Source: Persicaria tinctoria
Taxonomy: Eukaryota > Streptophyta > Magnoliopsida > Caryophyllales > Polygonaceae
Length of the DNA stretch: 64,000 nucleotides
NCBI GenBank assembly: GCA_037127255.1
Contig: JBANSL010000019.1
Span: 15,833,001 to 15,897,000 of the forward strand
Direction: 5' to 3'
Under the pieces are notes generated by a model. That model saw nothing but the letters and a program-made list of their open reading frames with translations, did not search any database and was not told the origin of the DNA. Every line of letters starts with the position of its first letter. Within the stretch, counting starts at the first letter, position 1. Positions 32,141 through 43,527 of the stretch are shown one piece after another. Both the position numbers and the translations under genes were made by a program.

Positions 32141-34155
32141 ACATCTCTCGACTCTTCTTGGTACATGGACATTGATGCCACCTCCCACATGACGAACTCC
32201 TCAAGTAACCTCTCATCTATTACTTTTAAGGGCCCTGCCCACTCTATTATCGTCGGAAATGGTGGTCGTCTTGCCACTTCGGGGATTGGTCACGCCACAT
32301 TACAGACCCCAACCCACCCACTACACCTCAACAATGTCCTTATTGCCCCAAAGATTGTCAAAAACCTTATCTCTGTCCGTCGGTTCACTACTGACAACAA
32401 CGTTTCCCTTACGTTTGATCCCTATGGTTTCTCTGTGAACGATCTTACTACGAGGGTTACTCGCATGAGATGTAACAACACCGGGGAGCTCTACCCTATC
32501 ACACCACCACCCGCATCCAGTCAGTCGTGCCCGGTCGCCCTCTCGGCATCGTCGTCCAGCCTGTGGCATGCACGTCTGGGCCATCCCAGTGCTGCCGTTC
32601 TAGATGTCCTCCGTTCTCAGAGCCTTGTCACCTCTCCTAAAGACCCACGCTATGGTTTATGCTCTTCCTGCCAACTAGGCAAACATGCCAGACTGCCGGT
32701 CCAACGGTCTTTGACCTCTACCCTTAGTCCCTTTGATATCATTCACAACGACATTTGGACCTCTCCCGTGCCTAGCAAGGAGGGTCACAAGTACTACCTC
32801 TTGTTTCTTGATGATTACACTCATTACTTATGGATCTTCCCGTTGCATTTCAAGTCCCAAGTGTTTCCTGTCTTTACCAGATTCCATACCTACATCAAAA
32901 CACAGTTTCACATATCCATCAAATGTTTCCAATGTGACAATGGCCGTGAATTTGACAACAAAGACTTTCACTCATTCTTTGTCGCAAACGGGATCTCCTA
33001 TCGCTTGTCTTGCCCCTATACTTCTTAGTAGAATGGCAAGGCAGAAAGAATCATCAAAACCATTACCAACATGATGCGCTCTCTCCTCTTCCACGCATCT
33101 ATTCCCCTTCCCTATTGGCCTGACGCCTTATCCACCACATGTTATCTCCTAAACATTCTCCCTTCCACTACCCTACACCATCGCTCGCCAGCTCAGGCAC
33201 TTTATTACGCCGAGCCTAGGTATGATCACCTTCGCACATTGGGGTGCTTGTGTTTCCCAAACCAGTCCTCCACAGCCCCACACAAGCTTCACCCGCGCTC
33301 CACTCCATGTGTCTTCCTAGGCTATCCGTCTGATCATCGCGATTATCTTTGCCTCGATGTCAAGACTCATAAGCTTATTGTGTCACGTCATGTCACGTTT
33401 GATGAGTCTCGTTTTCCCTTTTCTCCTCCTCCTCTCCCCTCTTCCACACCTCCTGTGTCTCAGTCAGAGTCAGAGTCTTCATTCCCTCACTTTATGTTTC
33501 CCAGAGCTCTCCCGGTGCCCCTGCCTCTCCCCCTCCCCCACCACCACCCCCTACCACCCGACCACACACCCGCAGCGTCTCCGGTGTCTTCCGACCCCGT
33601 CAGATTGTCTCCATGACCACCGAACATCGCCCCGCCATCCAAACCCATGACTTCGCAACACCTAACAGTCGCCAAGCAGCCATGACGCGGCTGCAACACA
33701 ATGCTGCGGCCGCAGCCAATCACAACCCCACCCCCCATCCCTCACCTCACCTACTGGTGGCGGCCGCAGCAAGGGATGCTGCGCCCGCCGCTTCCCCCGC
33801 CGCCTTTACCTCCCACGCCCGCAGCATTGTTGCGCCCGCCGCTCCTCCCCCAGACTTCGCCCCCGTCCTTCCCTCTCCCCCCGACTCCCAATCAACCTCT
33901 GCCTCCCCCCCCCCCCCCCCGCCCTCCCTTTCCCCCATTCCCTCCTCCCACAAAACAGCCCCCCTCGACCCGAATTGGAAGGCGGCTATGCTAGACGAAT
34001 ACAGAGCCCTTACGAAGAATGGTACTTGGGTTCTGATCCCTCGCCCTCCTGAGGCGAACGTCATCCGCTGTATGTGGCTCTTTCGTCACAAGTTCCGCTC
34101 TGATGGGACGTTGGAGCGCTCCAAAGCCCGTTTTGTGGTCAACGGTAGGTCTTAG
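32060..34155 (+). pseudogene. copia pol: protease, GAG-pre-integrase and integrase
   Basis: The protease motif reads WYMDIDATSHM; the family motif is D-S/T-G-A, so the Gly is replaced. The GAG-pre-integrase region is LWHARLGHPSAAVLDVL...CSSCQLGKHARLP. The integrase core shows HNDIWTSPVPSKEGHKYYLL (first Asp) and CFQCDNGREFDN (second Asp), then double stops TAG TAG at 33026-33031 just before NGKAERIIKT (catalytic Glu). The frame resumes to VFLGYPSDHRDYLCLD. A frameshift near 33520-33610 leads into the Pro/Ala-rich linker, and [20 protein letters not shown] starts the RT. Second double stop at 34153-34158. Confidence 0.88.
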
Positions 34156-35044
34156 TAGGAGGTATTGATTGTGATGAGACGTTCAGCCCTGTGGTCAAGC
34201 CTGCCACTATCCGAGTGGTCTTGAGTCTAGCTTTGTCGCGCAACTGGGCTATCCATCAGTTAGATGTCAAGAACGCCTTTCTGCATGGCCATCTGAATGA
34301 GACGGTTTACATGTTTCAGCCGCCGGGGTTTGCTGATGCTGAGCGTCCGAAGCATGTCTGTCTCCTCAAGCGCTCTCTATATGGTCTGAAACAGGCCTCA
34401 CCTACTGGTGGCGGCCGCAGCAAGGCATGCTGCGCCCGCCGCTTCCCCCGCCGCCTTTACCTCCCACGCCCGCAGCATTGTTGCGCCCGCCGCTCCTCCC
34501 CCAGACTTCGCCCCCGTCCTTCCCTCTCCCCCCGACTCCTAATCAACCTCTGCCTCCCCCCCCCCCCCGCCCTCCCTCTCCCCCATTCCCTCCTCCCACA
34601 AAACAGCCCCTCTCGACCCGAATTGGAAGGCGGCTATGCTAGACGAATACAGAGCCCTTACGAAGAATGGTACTTGGGTTCTGATCCCTCGCCCTCCTGA
34701 GGCGAATGTCATCCGCTGTATGTGGCTCTTTCGTCACAAGTTCCACTCTGATGGGACGTTGGAGCGCTCCAAAGCCCGTTTTGTGGTCAACGGTAGGTCT
34801 TAGTAGGAGGTATTGATTGTGATGAGACATTCAGCCCTGTGGTCAAGCCTGCCACTATCCGAGTGGTCTTGAGTCTAGCTTTGTCGTGCAACTGGGCTAT
34901 CCATCAGTTAGATGTCAAGAACGCCTTTCTGTATGGCCATCTGAATGAGACGGTCTACATGTTTCAGCCGCCGGGGTTTGCTGATGCTGAGCGTCCGAAG
35001 CATGTCTGTCTCCTTAAGCGCTCTCTGTATGGTTTGAAACAGGC
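33745..35044 (+). repeat. internal tandem duplication, about 650 bp, two copies
   Basis: CCTCACCTACTGGTGGCGGC occurs at 33745 and 34396 (offset 651); the end of the unit (GAAACAGGC) follows at offset 648. The unit spans the Pro/Ala linker and the start of RT. The copies differ by a few substitutions and the length of a C run (16 versus 13). Confidence 0.9.
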
Positions 35045-36137
35045 TTCGCGGGCTTGGTTCCAGCGTTTTGCCTCTCATCTGCTCCGTTTGGGTTTCACTA
35101 GCAGCCGTTCGGATATGTCTATGTTTATCTATCGCAGAGGCTCAGACTTGGCATTCCTCCTGCTATATGTCGACGACATCATTCTCACCGCCTCTTCTGA
35201 TGCTCTTCGTACGTCCATTATTTCGCAATTGAGTGCGGAATTCGCCATCTCTGATATGGGTCAGTTGTCTTACTTCTTGGGAGTTGCTGTTCAGCGTCAT
35301 GCGTCTGGTCTATTTCTCTCACAAAGTAAGTATGCTGCTGAGATTGTTGCTCGGGCTAAGATGGTCAACTGTAATCCAGTCGCCACCTCTGTCGATACAT
35401 CCAACAAGCTCAGTGCTCATTCTGGTCCTTTGGTTGATGATCCGACATTGTACAGGAGCCTCGCTGGTGCTCTTTATTATCTAACTTTCACCCGGCCAGA
35501 TATCAGTTACGCCGATCAGCGGGTCTGCTTGTTCATGCATGCACCAAGGGAGCCTCACTTCCAGGCGTTGAAGCGGATCATTCGGTACATCAGCGACACC
35601 CTTGAGCTTGGCACCACGATCACTCCTTCCTCGAAACTTGATCTTGTTGCTTACACTGATGCGGATTGGGGTGGTTTTCCTGATACATGTCGCTCCACGT
35701 CTGGTTACTGTGTCTTCCTCAACGAAACCCTTGTGTCATGGTCAACCAAGCGTCAGTCCGTCGTATCTCGCTCCAGCGCTGAGGCTGAATACAGGGGTGT
35801 TGCCAACGTTGTCTCAGAGTGCTCTTGGCTCCGTAATCTTCTGCTTGAGCTCCGTTGCTCCCTTCAGAAGGCCAATCTGGTCTACACTGACAACGTCTCC
35901 GCCGTCTACCTGGATAGCAACCCAGTCCAGCATCAGCGCACGAAGCACATTGAGCTTGATCTCCACTTCGTCAGGGACAAGGTTGCCATTGGACATGTCC
36001 GTGTTCTACATGTCCCGTCCTCTTATCAGTACGCTGATATATTCACCAAGGGTTTACCTAGAAAATTGTTCATTGATTTTCGTTCCCCTCCCATTTCGAC
36101 TGTACAGACCCCTCCTGTTTCGACTGCAGGGGTTTAA
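34839..36137 (+). pseudogene. copia pol: reverse transcriptase and RNase H
   Basis: A 432-residue open frame covering most of RT ([51 protein letters not shown] with intact YVDD, MGQLSYFLGVAV) and RNase H (YTDADWGGFPDTCRSTSGYC, VSRSSAEAEYRGVANV, YTDNVSAVYL, RTKHIELDLHF, YADIFTKGLP). The first RT segment lies upstream of the TAG TAG at 34801-34806, so the frame is not linked to a start. In life it copies element RNA to DNA and removes the RNA strand. Confidence 0.92.
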
Positions 36138-36273
36138 TAGATTACATAGGTCTCCTCATGTATAGTGGGCTAAAAGCCCGTTAAGGCTCAATACCTTTGT
36201 AACCTATATATATATGTTTATCAATGAATGGAAACCCTTAAGGAGGACTTTACATCAATTCTATCATTCTACA
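36135..36273 (+). repeat. 3' LTR of the copia element
   Basis: TAATAGATTACATAGG to CATTCTACA; the first TG has become TA. A short purine tract (CTGCAGGGGT) precedes it as a likely polypurine tract. Confidence 0.88.
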
Positions 36274-36507
36274 GAGGTCATGCGGTGGCTTGAGCCCCCC
36301 CGGAAAATAAAAAACCAGTACATATATTAACATGATGGATAAATAACAAAGGGAAAATTGTAGCATAGGTGGTTGAAGACTCAAGGGAGCTGTGAGTAGA
36401 CCAGTGTGTTCGATCCCTCCTTCTTTTTCCATTTTTTTAGAAAACTCTTTCATTTAGTCAAAGCAAGCCCCCCTAGATATTTTTATCCCTCCGCCCCTGT
36501 ATCGATG

Positions 36508-36659
36508 TATAGGCGATTCTCACCATGCATCTCGACTTGGATGTCGAGCGCCCCCCCCTTCTCAAGGACACCCTTGAGATCGATATTCCACACATCTATG
36601 TCCCGACTATGAAGCAACTCATATCTTTGGTAAGAGATTATCCCCTTAATTATTTAATA
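36508..36659. other. coding-like stretch right of the hAT element
   Basis: Continues the host sequence of 31000-31210. A frame MHLDLDVERP... runs to a donor-like GTAAGAG. It could be an exon of an unidentified gene or older transposon, split by the hAT/copia nest. Confidence 0.3.
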
Positions 36660-36762
36660 TTAAAATTAGGTTAAATTGCAGAAAATCACCCCTTAAATAG
36701 ACCCATTTGCAAAAAAATCACCCTTTAAATGCATAATTTCAGAAAACCATCCATTAAAAGAT

Positions 36763-38985
36763 GGGAAAACTAATTAAAATACCCCCACCTTTGGGGTTAT
36801 GGTAAAAATATACCCTCAACTTTTAAATGTAATAAAAATATCCCGACCTTTGAGGGTAGTGGTAATATATTACCAAAAGTTTTTTCACGAGTCAAAAATG
36901 CTGAAGTCTGCGTGATTTTTTTTACAATGGTTTTCTTAAACAATGTCTTTAGGGAAAAAAAAATAAAGAGCTTGACCGGGTTCATAACCAACGTCTTTTC
37001 CTCCCTCACATCTTTTTTCGTGGTCGTCTCTTGAATTGGCTTCCAGCTAGGTCATGATTCCCCTTCAATGTCAGTCTTTCTCCCTCGTGATCGACTATCT
37101 TGAGTTATCTCTCTCACATCTTTTTCACCTCTGATTCGTTCACTGACTTGGTTGGGTAAGTTTTTTTTTTCCCCTCTTCGTTGTTGTCGGTTTGGTTTTG
37201 TTGTCGGTTTGGTGTTAGAAATAGTCGGGTTGTGTTAATTTAAGGCAATTTTGACTAGATTAGTTGCTTGGTTGAATCAATTTCGTTTTTCGGGTTTAAT
37301 TTGTTATCGTTTTATTTATTTTTTTCCTAAGGAAACCGTTCAAGAAAACCCATTTTTCGTGTTAATTTGTAAAAAAAGGCTTTCACATATGCTGTCTTGT
37401 CAAAAAAAAATCCACATAAGCTGCATTGTCAACATTTTTGACCCGTGAGAAAACATAGGGTAATATATTACCACCACCCTCAAAGGTCGGGATATTTTTA
37501 TTACATTTAAAAGTTGAGGATATATTTTTACCATACCCCCAAAGGTGGGGTATTTTAATTAGAGGAAATTCCGTTTGGTACCCCTGAGGTTTTGACAATT
37601 CCGCTTGGTGCCCTAAGGTTTTATTTTGTCCGGATGGTGCCCCTGAGGTTTGTCAAAAGTCCGCCTCATGCCCAAAACTCATATTTTCACCTTTTTAAAT
37701 CAATAAAATGGCCCATTATTTTTCCTTATTTCACAAGACCCCCTTTATTTTTAACAATGAATAAAATTACCTATTATTTAACTAAATCCAACATAAAAAT
37801 GAAAAAAACACCTTTTATATATTTTTTCAATAAAAGCACACATAATTTCCAAAATTGTAGTAAAAACTCACCCATTGTTACAAAAATTTTTAGAAGAAAA
37901 TCAACCTTTATTTTTAACATTACACAAAAGATTCATTATTTTTAATATTTTGCAAAAAAAAATCTCATTATTTGTCAAACATTGTACATACATAACATAC
38001 CACCCCTTATTTATAAAAAAAATTGCATCAATCCATCCTCACATTTTGTGAAAAAAAATATTGACCTATAAATTACAAAAAGGAAAAAATCATAAAACCA
38101 TACTTTGGATAAAGAAAAATCTCCTTTATTCTAATTGAGTATTAGGTAAAAAAAAAATCCACCCTCTTATTCATCAATCCACCCTTTATTTTTTACATTT
38201 TTTTTCCCCATAAAATTCTAATAGAGTATCGGGTTGGATTGATAAATTAGGATGGTTCATGCTGGGTCAACTCGATCCGATCCGACATTTTCAGTTCAGG
38301 TGAAACCCAAAGACCCGATTTTAAAAGAAAATGATAATTATAATGTATTTCTTTCTTATACAATGAACTATTGTGGCTAAATATTAAATTGAAAAAAATA
38401 ATAATTCCGGGTTTACGGATTAAACCGAAAAAAAATATACTACCAAAATATTGAGCCACCATATGATCAACCGCATTTACAATTGTTAAAATTTAGTGAA
38501 TTGTAGGTTAAATATTATTTTAGAAAATAATAGGTGTTAAATATTGTTTTGGGAAATAACGAGTGTTTTTATTTTATTTTTTCAAAGTATGGAAACTAAT
38601 ATGTCTGTTGTATAATTTTAAAAACCGTAATGAATTTGTTTTAAAAATTTTGGAAGAAGGGTGATTTTGTGATAAAAGTTTTGGAAATAATATGTGATTT
38701 TGTTAAATTTTAGAAATAAAGGTGTTTTTTCAATTTTATCTTGAATTTAGATAAATAATAGGTAATTTTGTTCATTGTTAAAAATAAAAGAGGTTTTGTG
38801 AAATAAGGAAAAATAACGAGCCATTTTATTGATTTAAAAAAGTGAAAATATAAGTTTTGGGCACGAGGCGGACTTTTGACAAAACTCAGGGGCATCATCC
38901 GGACAAAATAAAACCTTAGAGCACCAAACGGAATTGTCAAAGCCTCAGGGACACCAAACGGAATTTCCCTTTAATTAGTTTTCCC
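36763..38985. mobile_element. nested Mutator-like element 2 (middle)
   Basis: Ends GGGAAAACTAATTAAAATAC and its inverse, with long inverted repeats (ACCCTCAACTTTTAAATGTA, ATATCCCGACCTTTGA, GGTAATATATTACCA on both arms). The 9-bp duplication TTAAAAGAT is at 36754-36762 and 38986-38994. It lies within the left terminal repeat of element 1. Net size is about 800 bp, non-coding. Confidence 0.88.
37563..38969. mobile_element. nested Mutator-like element 3 (inner)
   Basis: Ends AGGAAATTCCGTTTGGTACC and, inverted, GGGAAATTCCGTTTGGTGTC; inverted repeats of about 220 bp follow (TTTTGTCCGGATG, GTCAAAAGTCCGCCTC, AATAAAATGGC). The 9-bp duplication TTTAATTAG is at 37554-37562 and 38970-38978, placing it in the right end of element 2. 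The 1.4-kb body is AT-rich, without a transposase. Confidence 0.88.
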
Positions 38986-39820
38986 TTAAAAGATTTTCGT
39001 TAGCAAAGTCCTGCCCACCTCCATTTCCGTCAACTTTCCGTTAGATTCTTGCAATTACCAGTATGAATTCTATTTTACCAATAGAATTTCATTAATTAAA
39101 TACAAAATATCAACCTTCCTTCTCCCCCTCCAACTTTCTTTCTTACTGCATCTCACCGATATGTGCCTCCAACACCACTCATTGGAGTAATTGCCCATCA
39201 GATCTAGGGCCACCAAGGAGCCCCGAGATTACAGCTTTCCGTCTCAAGAACATCCTCTCGACGGTCCGCACTTTGTTCAGCCAGAGTTGTCAAGCCACCA
39301 TTGTTGGCTCCTCTCACCACCACTCTTTTCTTCTTCCCTTCCCTCGCCATTCACGATCTCCTTTGATTTCAGGGAGGGACGTTGCAGATTATAGCTCCCC
39401 AAATCAGAAAGCCCCAAATTTGAATCAATCTCCATGACAGAACCTTGTCGCTAACCCAACGCGAGTTGACCGGAGATGAATACATCGACTTCCTCCCCAC
39501 CACGATGCTTCGCCCAGGAATTGTCCTCTTCTTCTTTCCCATTCCGACAACGGCGACAAGCAGCCAGGTCGCGCCGCCGGAGGCGCTTCAACCCGACTAA
39601 TCGCTCAGGAAGTGGAAGGTTGTGAATTGTGATTTTGTATAGGGGGCATAATGGTAATTGCAAGTATTTAACATATTATGGATGGAAACTAGGGGTGGGT
39701 GTGACTTTGCTAACAAATAGCTTTTAATGGGTGGTTTCCTGGAAATATGGATTTAAAGGGTGGTTTGTTACAAATGGGTCTATTTAAGGGGTGGTTTTCT
39801 GCAATTTGACCTTAAAATTA

Positions 39821-40127
39821 AGTAGTATATTCTAATTTTATGAAATAAGTGAGGTTAGATAAGAGACATTTTAAGGTCTATATAGTGCACCGTGCTATCA
39901 GTCTATCACTATACTCCTATCCTTGCTCTACGTACTGCCGCTCCCGTTGAAAAGCGTTGACCATGCAATGATCGAGGTGTTCCCAGACCGATGGTTTTTA
40001 AAGACAGAACACCTTTCACATGCCCTTTAAGGAGGTGACGATCGATCTTGTTACATGGCTGATGATATTTAGATTAGCACTATTTTTAGGATCTTGTTTT
40101 TGTTAGATTTTGAGTCAATAGTTAGTG
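39821..40127. other. spacer, nothing recognised
   Basis: About 300 bases of mixed composition between the Mutator nest and the next LTR element. No ORF or repeat noted. Confidence 0.4.
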
Positions 40128-40406
40128 AGAGAGCAAAACTAAACGAGCTCATTAAGGTCTAAGTGCATTATTGTCTTTCCTATGGTAACCCTCAAATTCT
40201 AATTTTTATTATAAAACATAAAATATGTCTCCATCAGAGGGGAGGAATCAGAACAATACTGACTTGAGCGTCGGAGGGTCCTCCAGGGGAGACAAGCCCC
40301 GCCCCGACCTCGTTTGTTCTTGTTTCACAGGCTAGGGATCGTGTTGAGATCATCATCAAGATCGGTCTCCGTCAACAATCATTGAGAGCAAATTTATGCA
40401 CTCACA
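40128..40406 (+). repeat. 5' LTR of the non-autonomous element
   Basis: 279 bp, TGAGAGAGC to GCACTCACA; contains GATTATAAAACATAAAAT-like sequence resembling a TATA region (TTATTATAAAACAT). Confidence 0.9.
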
Positions 40407-40407
40407 A

Positions 40408-40426
40408 TTGGCGCCGTTCGTGGGGA
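40408..40426 (+). promoter_or_regulatory. primer-binding site
   Basis: TTGGCGCCGTTCGTGGGGA, one base after the 5' LTR. Confidence 0.85.
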
Positions 40427-40487
40427 TTCGATCAAAAAGCCATAAGATCGGATCTCTCAATTAAAGAAAAAAGCAACAAAGATCGAT

Positions 40488-41084
40488 GTGAAGTTGTGTG
40501 AAGCGCCGGATCTACAGGAGCAGCAACTCCCACCGCAGCCACCATGGCGTCCTCCGTCGTCCGAGACGTTGTACTTGATTGGATTGCCCTCCCTCAGGGC
40601 TCAAACACCGCCAGATCTGAGCCTCGCCACACCATCGCACTACGCCGGTGGATCGAGCCTCCATCACCGCCATGGCCATCGACTCCGGTCTCTTCCATCT
40701 CTCTTTGGGCGACTCCAACGGGATCTGATTGGGGCTTGCACCATAGCCTCCGATTCCGGCTCTCTCTGTGCGTCTTCGAACAGAACCCTATCATCGGGAA
40801 TAGCCGTCGAGTCCGACCTCCTCTGTCTTGGTTCCAAAGAATCGCCGCCTTGTCCACCGAAGGTCGAAAGAGGCCATGGGAGGCAGGCTTTGCACGAGAA
40901 AGATACCGGCCCCAAATCCGATGGCCCGGGGCACAACCGAAGCGAGCTCGGAGTTCGCACCCGGCACGACCGAAGCGATCTTGGAGTTCGCACCCATCGC
41001 TCGACGTTGCAGGGACCCCTCGTCGCGTTCGATTCGTCGCCGAGGATCCCCGTTGAAGTCCAGCGCCGCCGACGCTCTATGTAA
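40488..41084 (+). other. open frame of unknown nature in the LTR element
   Basis: A 198-residue frame (MKLCEAPDLQEQQLPPQPPW start), Pro/Ser/Arg-rich, overlapped by an equally long frame at 40544-41056 and two on the minus strand. I see no gag, zinc knuckle or other domain. The GC-rich DNA keeps many frames open, so coding is doubtful; it could be captured sequence. Confidence 0.3.
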
Positions 41085-42636
41085 AAAACCCTATGAGGAA
41101 GACGACTTTGCAAATTTAGAGTAATTACAAAATCAGCCCGGAGTTCTTGAAAATCGCAGATCAACCCACACATTTAAGCTGATCGCGGAAAAGGCCCAAC
41201 TTCCATAAGGCAGGACGTCTCACTTGGAGGGGCAACGTGTCATATCTGGTCGGTCCATCCTATGAAACCCAAAAGCTAAGTTCTCTATGTCCTATTTTGG
41301 TGAAAAGTTTGCTTTTTAGTTAATCGTATTACATGGTTAATTGCATCAGTGACATATAATTTCTTGAAATGCTTATATGCGCATATATATATAGAACAAC
41401 ATTAGCCGGTCAAGGCCAAATCAGCCGCTACCCGCCCACAATCGGTGCCGATCCGAGAGAGGCGGTGGATGCTAAGGGCGTTCATGACCGGACAAGATTT
41501 CGAAGCATTAAAAACCAAACTGTTTGAAATCAGGAAGAGATCATTGATTTGCTTACAAGATTAATCGATCAAGTTCAGTGCTCTGGGGCAATTTGAAGAT
41601 ATGCACCACACGATGTTGGGCACAGTTTCTAAAAGATAGTCAATAACGAACATAGGATATTCGTTTGTGCGTTGATTGCATCTCGATTAGTTGGGCGGGT
41701 CAAACAAACGCCGACCACCGCCACCATATGTTGGCTCTCCTTCATCGCACCTTGATCATCAGAGTCTCGGCGGAGCAAGAGAAGAAATCGGCGGAGCAGT
41801 TAGCCCGCACGCATATGTCCTGCGCTAGATTTCTTTTGAAGTCTTTGCAGATTCCATCACATTTGGTTCGTCATCGTAGCCGCAACCAATACCTTAATTA
41901 CTGAGTTTGCCTCTCTCTCACTTTCTTTTCAATTGATTCATGAATTTTGGATCAAATTGCAATAAATTTACACTGAGGGTCTTGTCGATGATTCATCTCC
42001 TATTCTTTCGTCGGTTCAAGTATTGAAACAAACGATTGATTAGCATTGGTTTGATCGTATATTTCGAAGTGGTAGCTTACAGATAATTTGGCACATGGAG
42101 CAAGACCTCAAGAGCAAAATGGGGTCGGATCGTGTTTGAGGTCACAAGAAAAGTACTCATCGACCATGTGGAATCCCCGTCGATTCCTCCCATCGATCGG
42201 CAACAATAAGACTGCCGATCTCGGCCTCCGCCGTTGGCTATTGCGGGTGAAGCAGCCTGTGGCCGCCGCTCACCAAAACCCCACCAGGTCTACTTCGACG
42301 TCTCCCTCTTCGGATGACTCAACAGAGCCTCCTATATTGGATTCCTAAAAGGGTTTGTTTATAAATGAGCGAAGAGAACACCGGGATGAGCATCGGGCCA
42401 AGGTGCAATACAACAGAGTGAATTGAAGCTATCATAGATTAATTAGATAGCTGCATCCTAGTCCTATGACCTACAGCAAGCAAAGCCAAGGGCATACCCC
42501 TTGCACCTATCAACTCTGCAAGTGCAGGTCCACCTAAATAAGTAGTCGATCAAGGCCAATGGATAGCCAATCAAGGCCAACACTTCTCGTCATTCATAGG
42601 CCATTCAGGTGATCGTCAAAACAAGACCCAAAGAAA

Positions 42637-42851
42637 AGCCAATTACGGCCGAAATAAGTCCATGGCAGGACCAATCTCTAGCCAATTACGACCGAAATAA
42701 GTCCATGACAGGACCAATCTCTAGTCAATTACGGCCGAAATAAGTCCATGACAGGACCAATCTCTAGCCAATTACGGACGAAATAAGTCCATGACAGGAC
42801 CAATCTCTAACCAATTACGATCAAAATAAGTCTATGACAGGACCAATCTCT
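42637..42851 (+). repeat. 43-bp tandem repeat, five copies
   Basis: Units of CCAATTACGGCCGAAATAAG followed by TCCATGACAGGACCAATCTC and TAG. Looser GCCAATCAAGGCCAA words surround it (42540-43080). Tandem repeats near the 3' end are typical of Tat/Retand-type elements. Confidence 0.85.
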
Positions 42852-43241
42852 CGCCAAAAAGCAGCCAATCAAGGCCAACAGATCGTCTTTCAAGGCCAAA
42901 AAGTAGCCAATCACGGCCACTAGTCGCCCTTTACAGGCCAAATAGCGACCGTCATGTAAGGCCAATAGTCGTCATTTACAGACCAACTAGTGGACACCAA
43001 CTAAGGTCTATAAGTCGCCGTTTGCAGGCCAGAATCCCAGCACCAATCATGGTCAATATTATTCAACTAGTGGCAATCAAGAGAGTTTACCCAACTTGTT
43101 ATCCAACTACCCATCTATGAGATCAAGGATCAACTAAGTGGTAAAAGGGAAAATCCAAGTACAAACATAAAGATTCCCAAGGATCGGAAATTAACGGACT
43201 CCTTCACCACTTATAAGTGCTAAAGAAGCCCGAGGGGCAAT

Positions 43242-43522
43242 TGAGAGAGCAAAACTAAACGAGCCCATTAAGGCCCAAGGGCATTATTGTCTTTCCAATG
43301 GTAACCCTCAAACCCTAATTTTGATTATAAAACATAAAATATAACTCCATCAGAGGGGAGGAATTAGAACAATACTGACTTGAGCGTCGGAGAGTCCTCC
43401 AGGGGAGACAAGCCCCGCCCCGACCCCGTTTGTTCTTGTTTCACAGGCTAGGGATCGTGTTGAGATCATCATCAAGATCGGTCTCCGTCAATAATCATTG
43501 AGAGCAAATTTATGCACTCACA
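43242..43522 (+). repeat. 3' LTR of the non-autonomous element
   Basis: 281 bp, matching the 5' LTR throughout. Confidence 0.9.
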
Positions 43523-43527
43523 GTTAG

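Larger units (their letters stand above)
36669..39811. mobile_element. nested Mutator-like element 1 (outer)
   Basis: Ends GGTTAAATTGCAGAAAATCA and, on the other strand, GGTCAAATTGCAGAAAACCA. The inverted repeats run for about 180 bp once the inserted element is skipped (both contain CACCCCTTAAATAGACCCAT and GTTAGCAAAGTC). The 9-bp duplication TTAAAATTA is at 36660-36668 and 39812-39820. Net size without nested elements is about 910 bp. No transposase. The centre (39070-39660) has normal composition and could be captured gene sequence, but I recognise none. Confidence 0.88.
40128..43522 (+). mobile_element. non-autonomous LTR retrotransposon (LARD/TRIM-like), 3.4 kb
   Basis: LTRs at 40128-40406 and 43242-43522 (TGAGAGAGCAAAAC to CACTCACA) with a perfect GTTAG duplication at 40123-40127 and 43523-43527. 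The PBS TTGGCGCCGTTCGTGGGGA at 40408 is of the gypsy/Tat type and a purine tract (CGAGGGGCAA) precedes the 3' LTR. The 2.8-kb interior has no gag or pol. By eye the LTRs differ at about 14 of 280 positions. It would depend on another element's enzymes. Confidence 0.92.

Noticed and set aside
40488..41084. A new gag or accessory gene in the non-autonomous LTR element
   Set aside because: No zinc knuckle or gag motif, and comparably long frames overlap it on both strands; coding is unproven.
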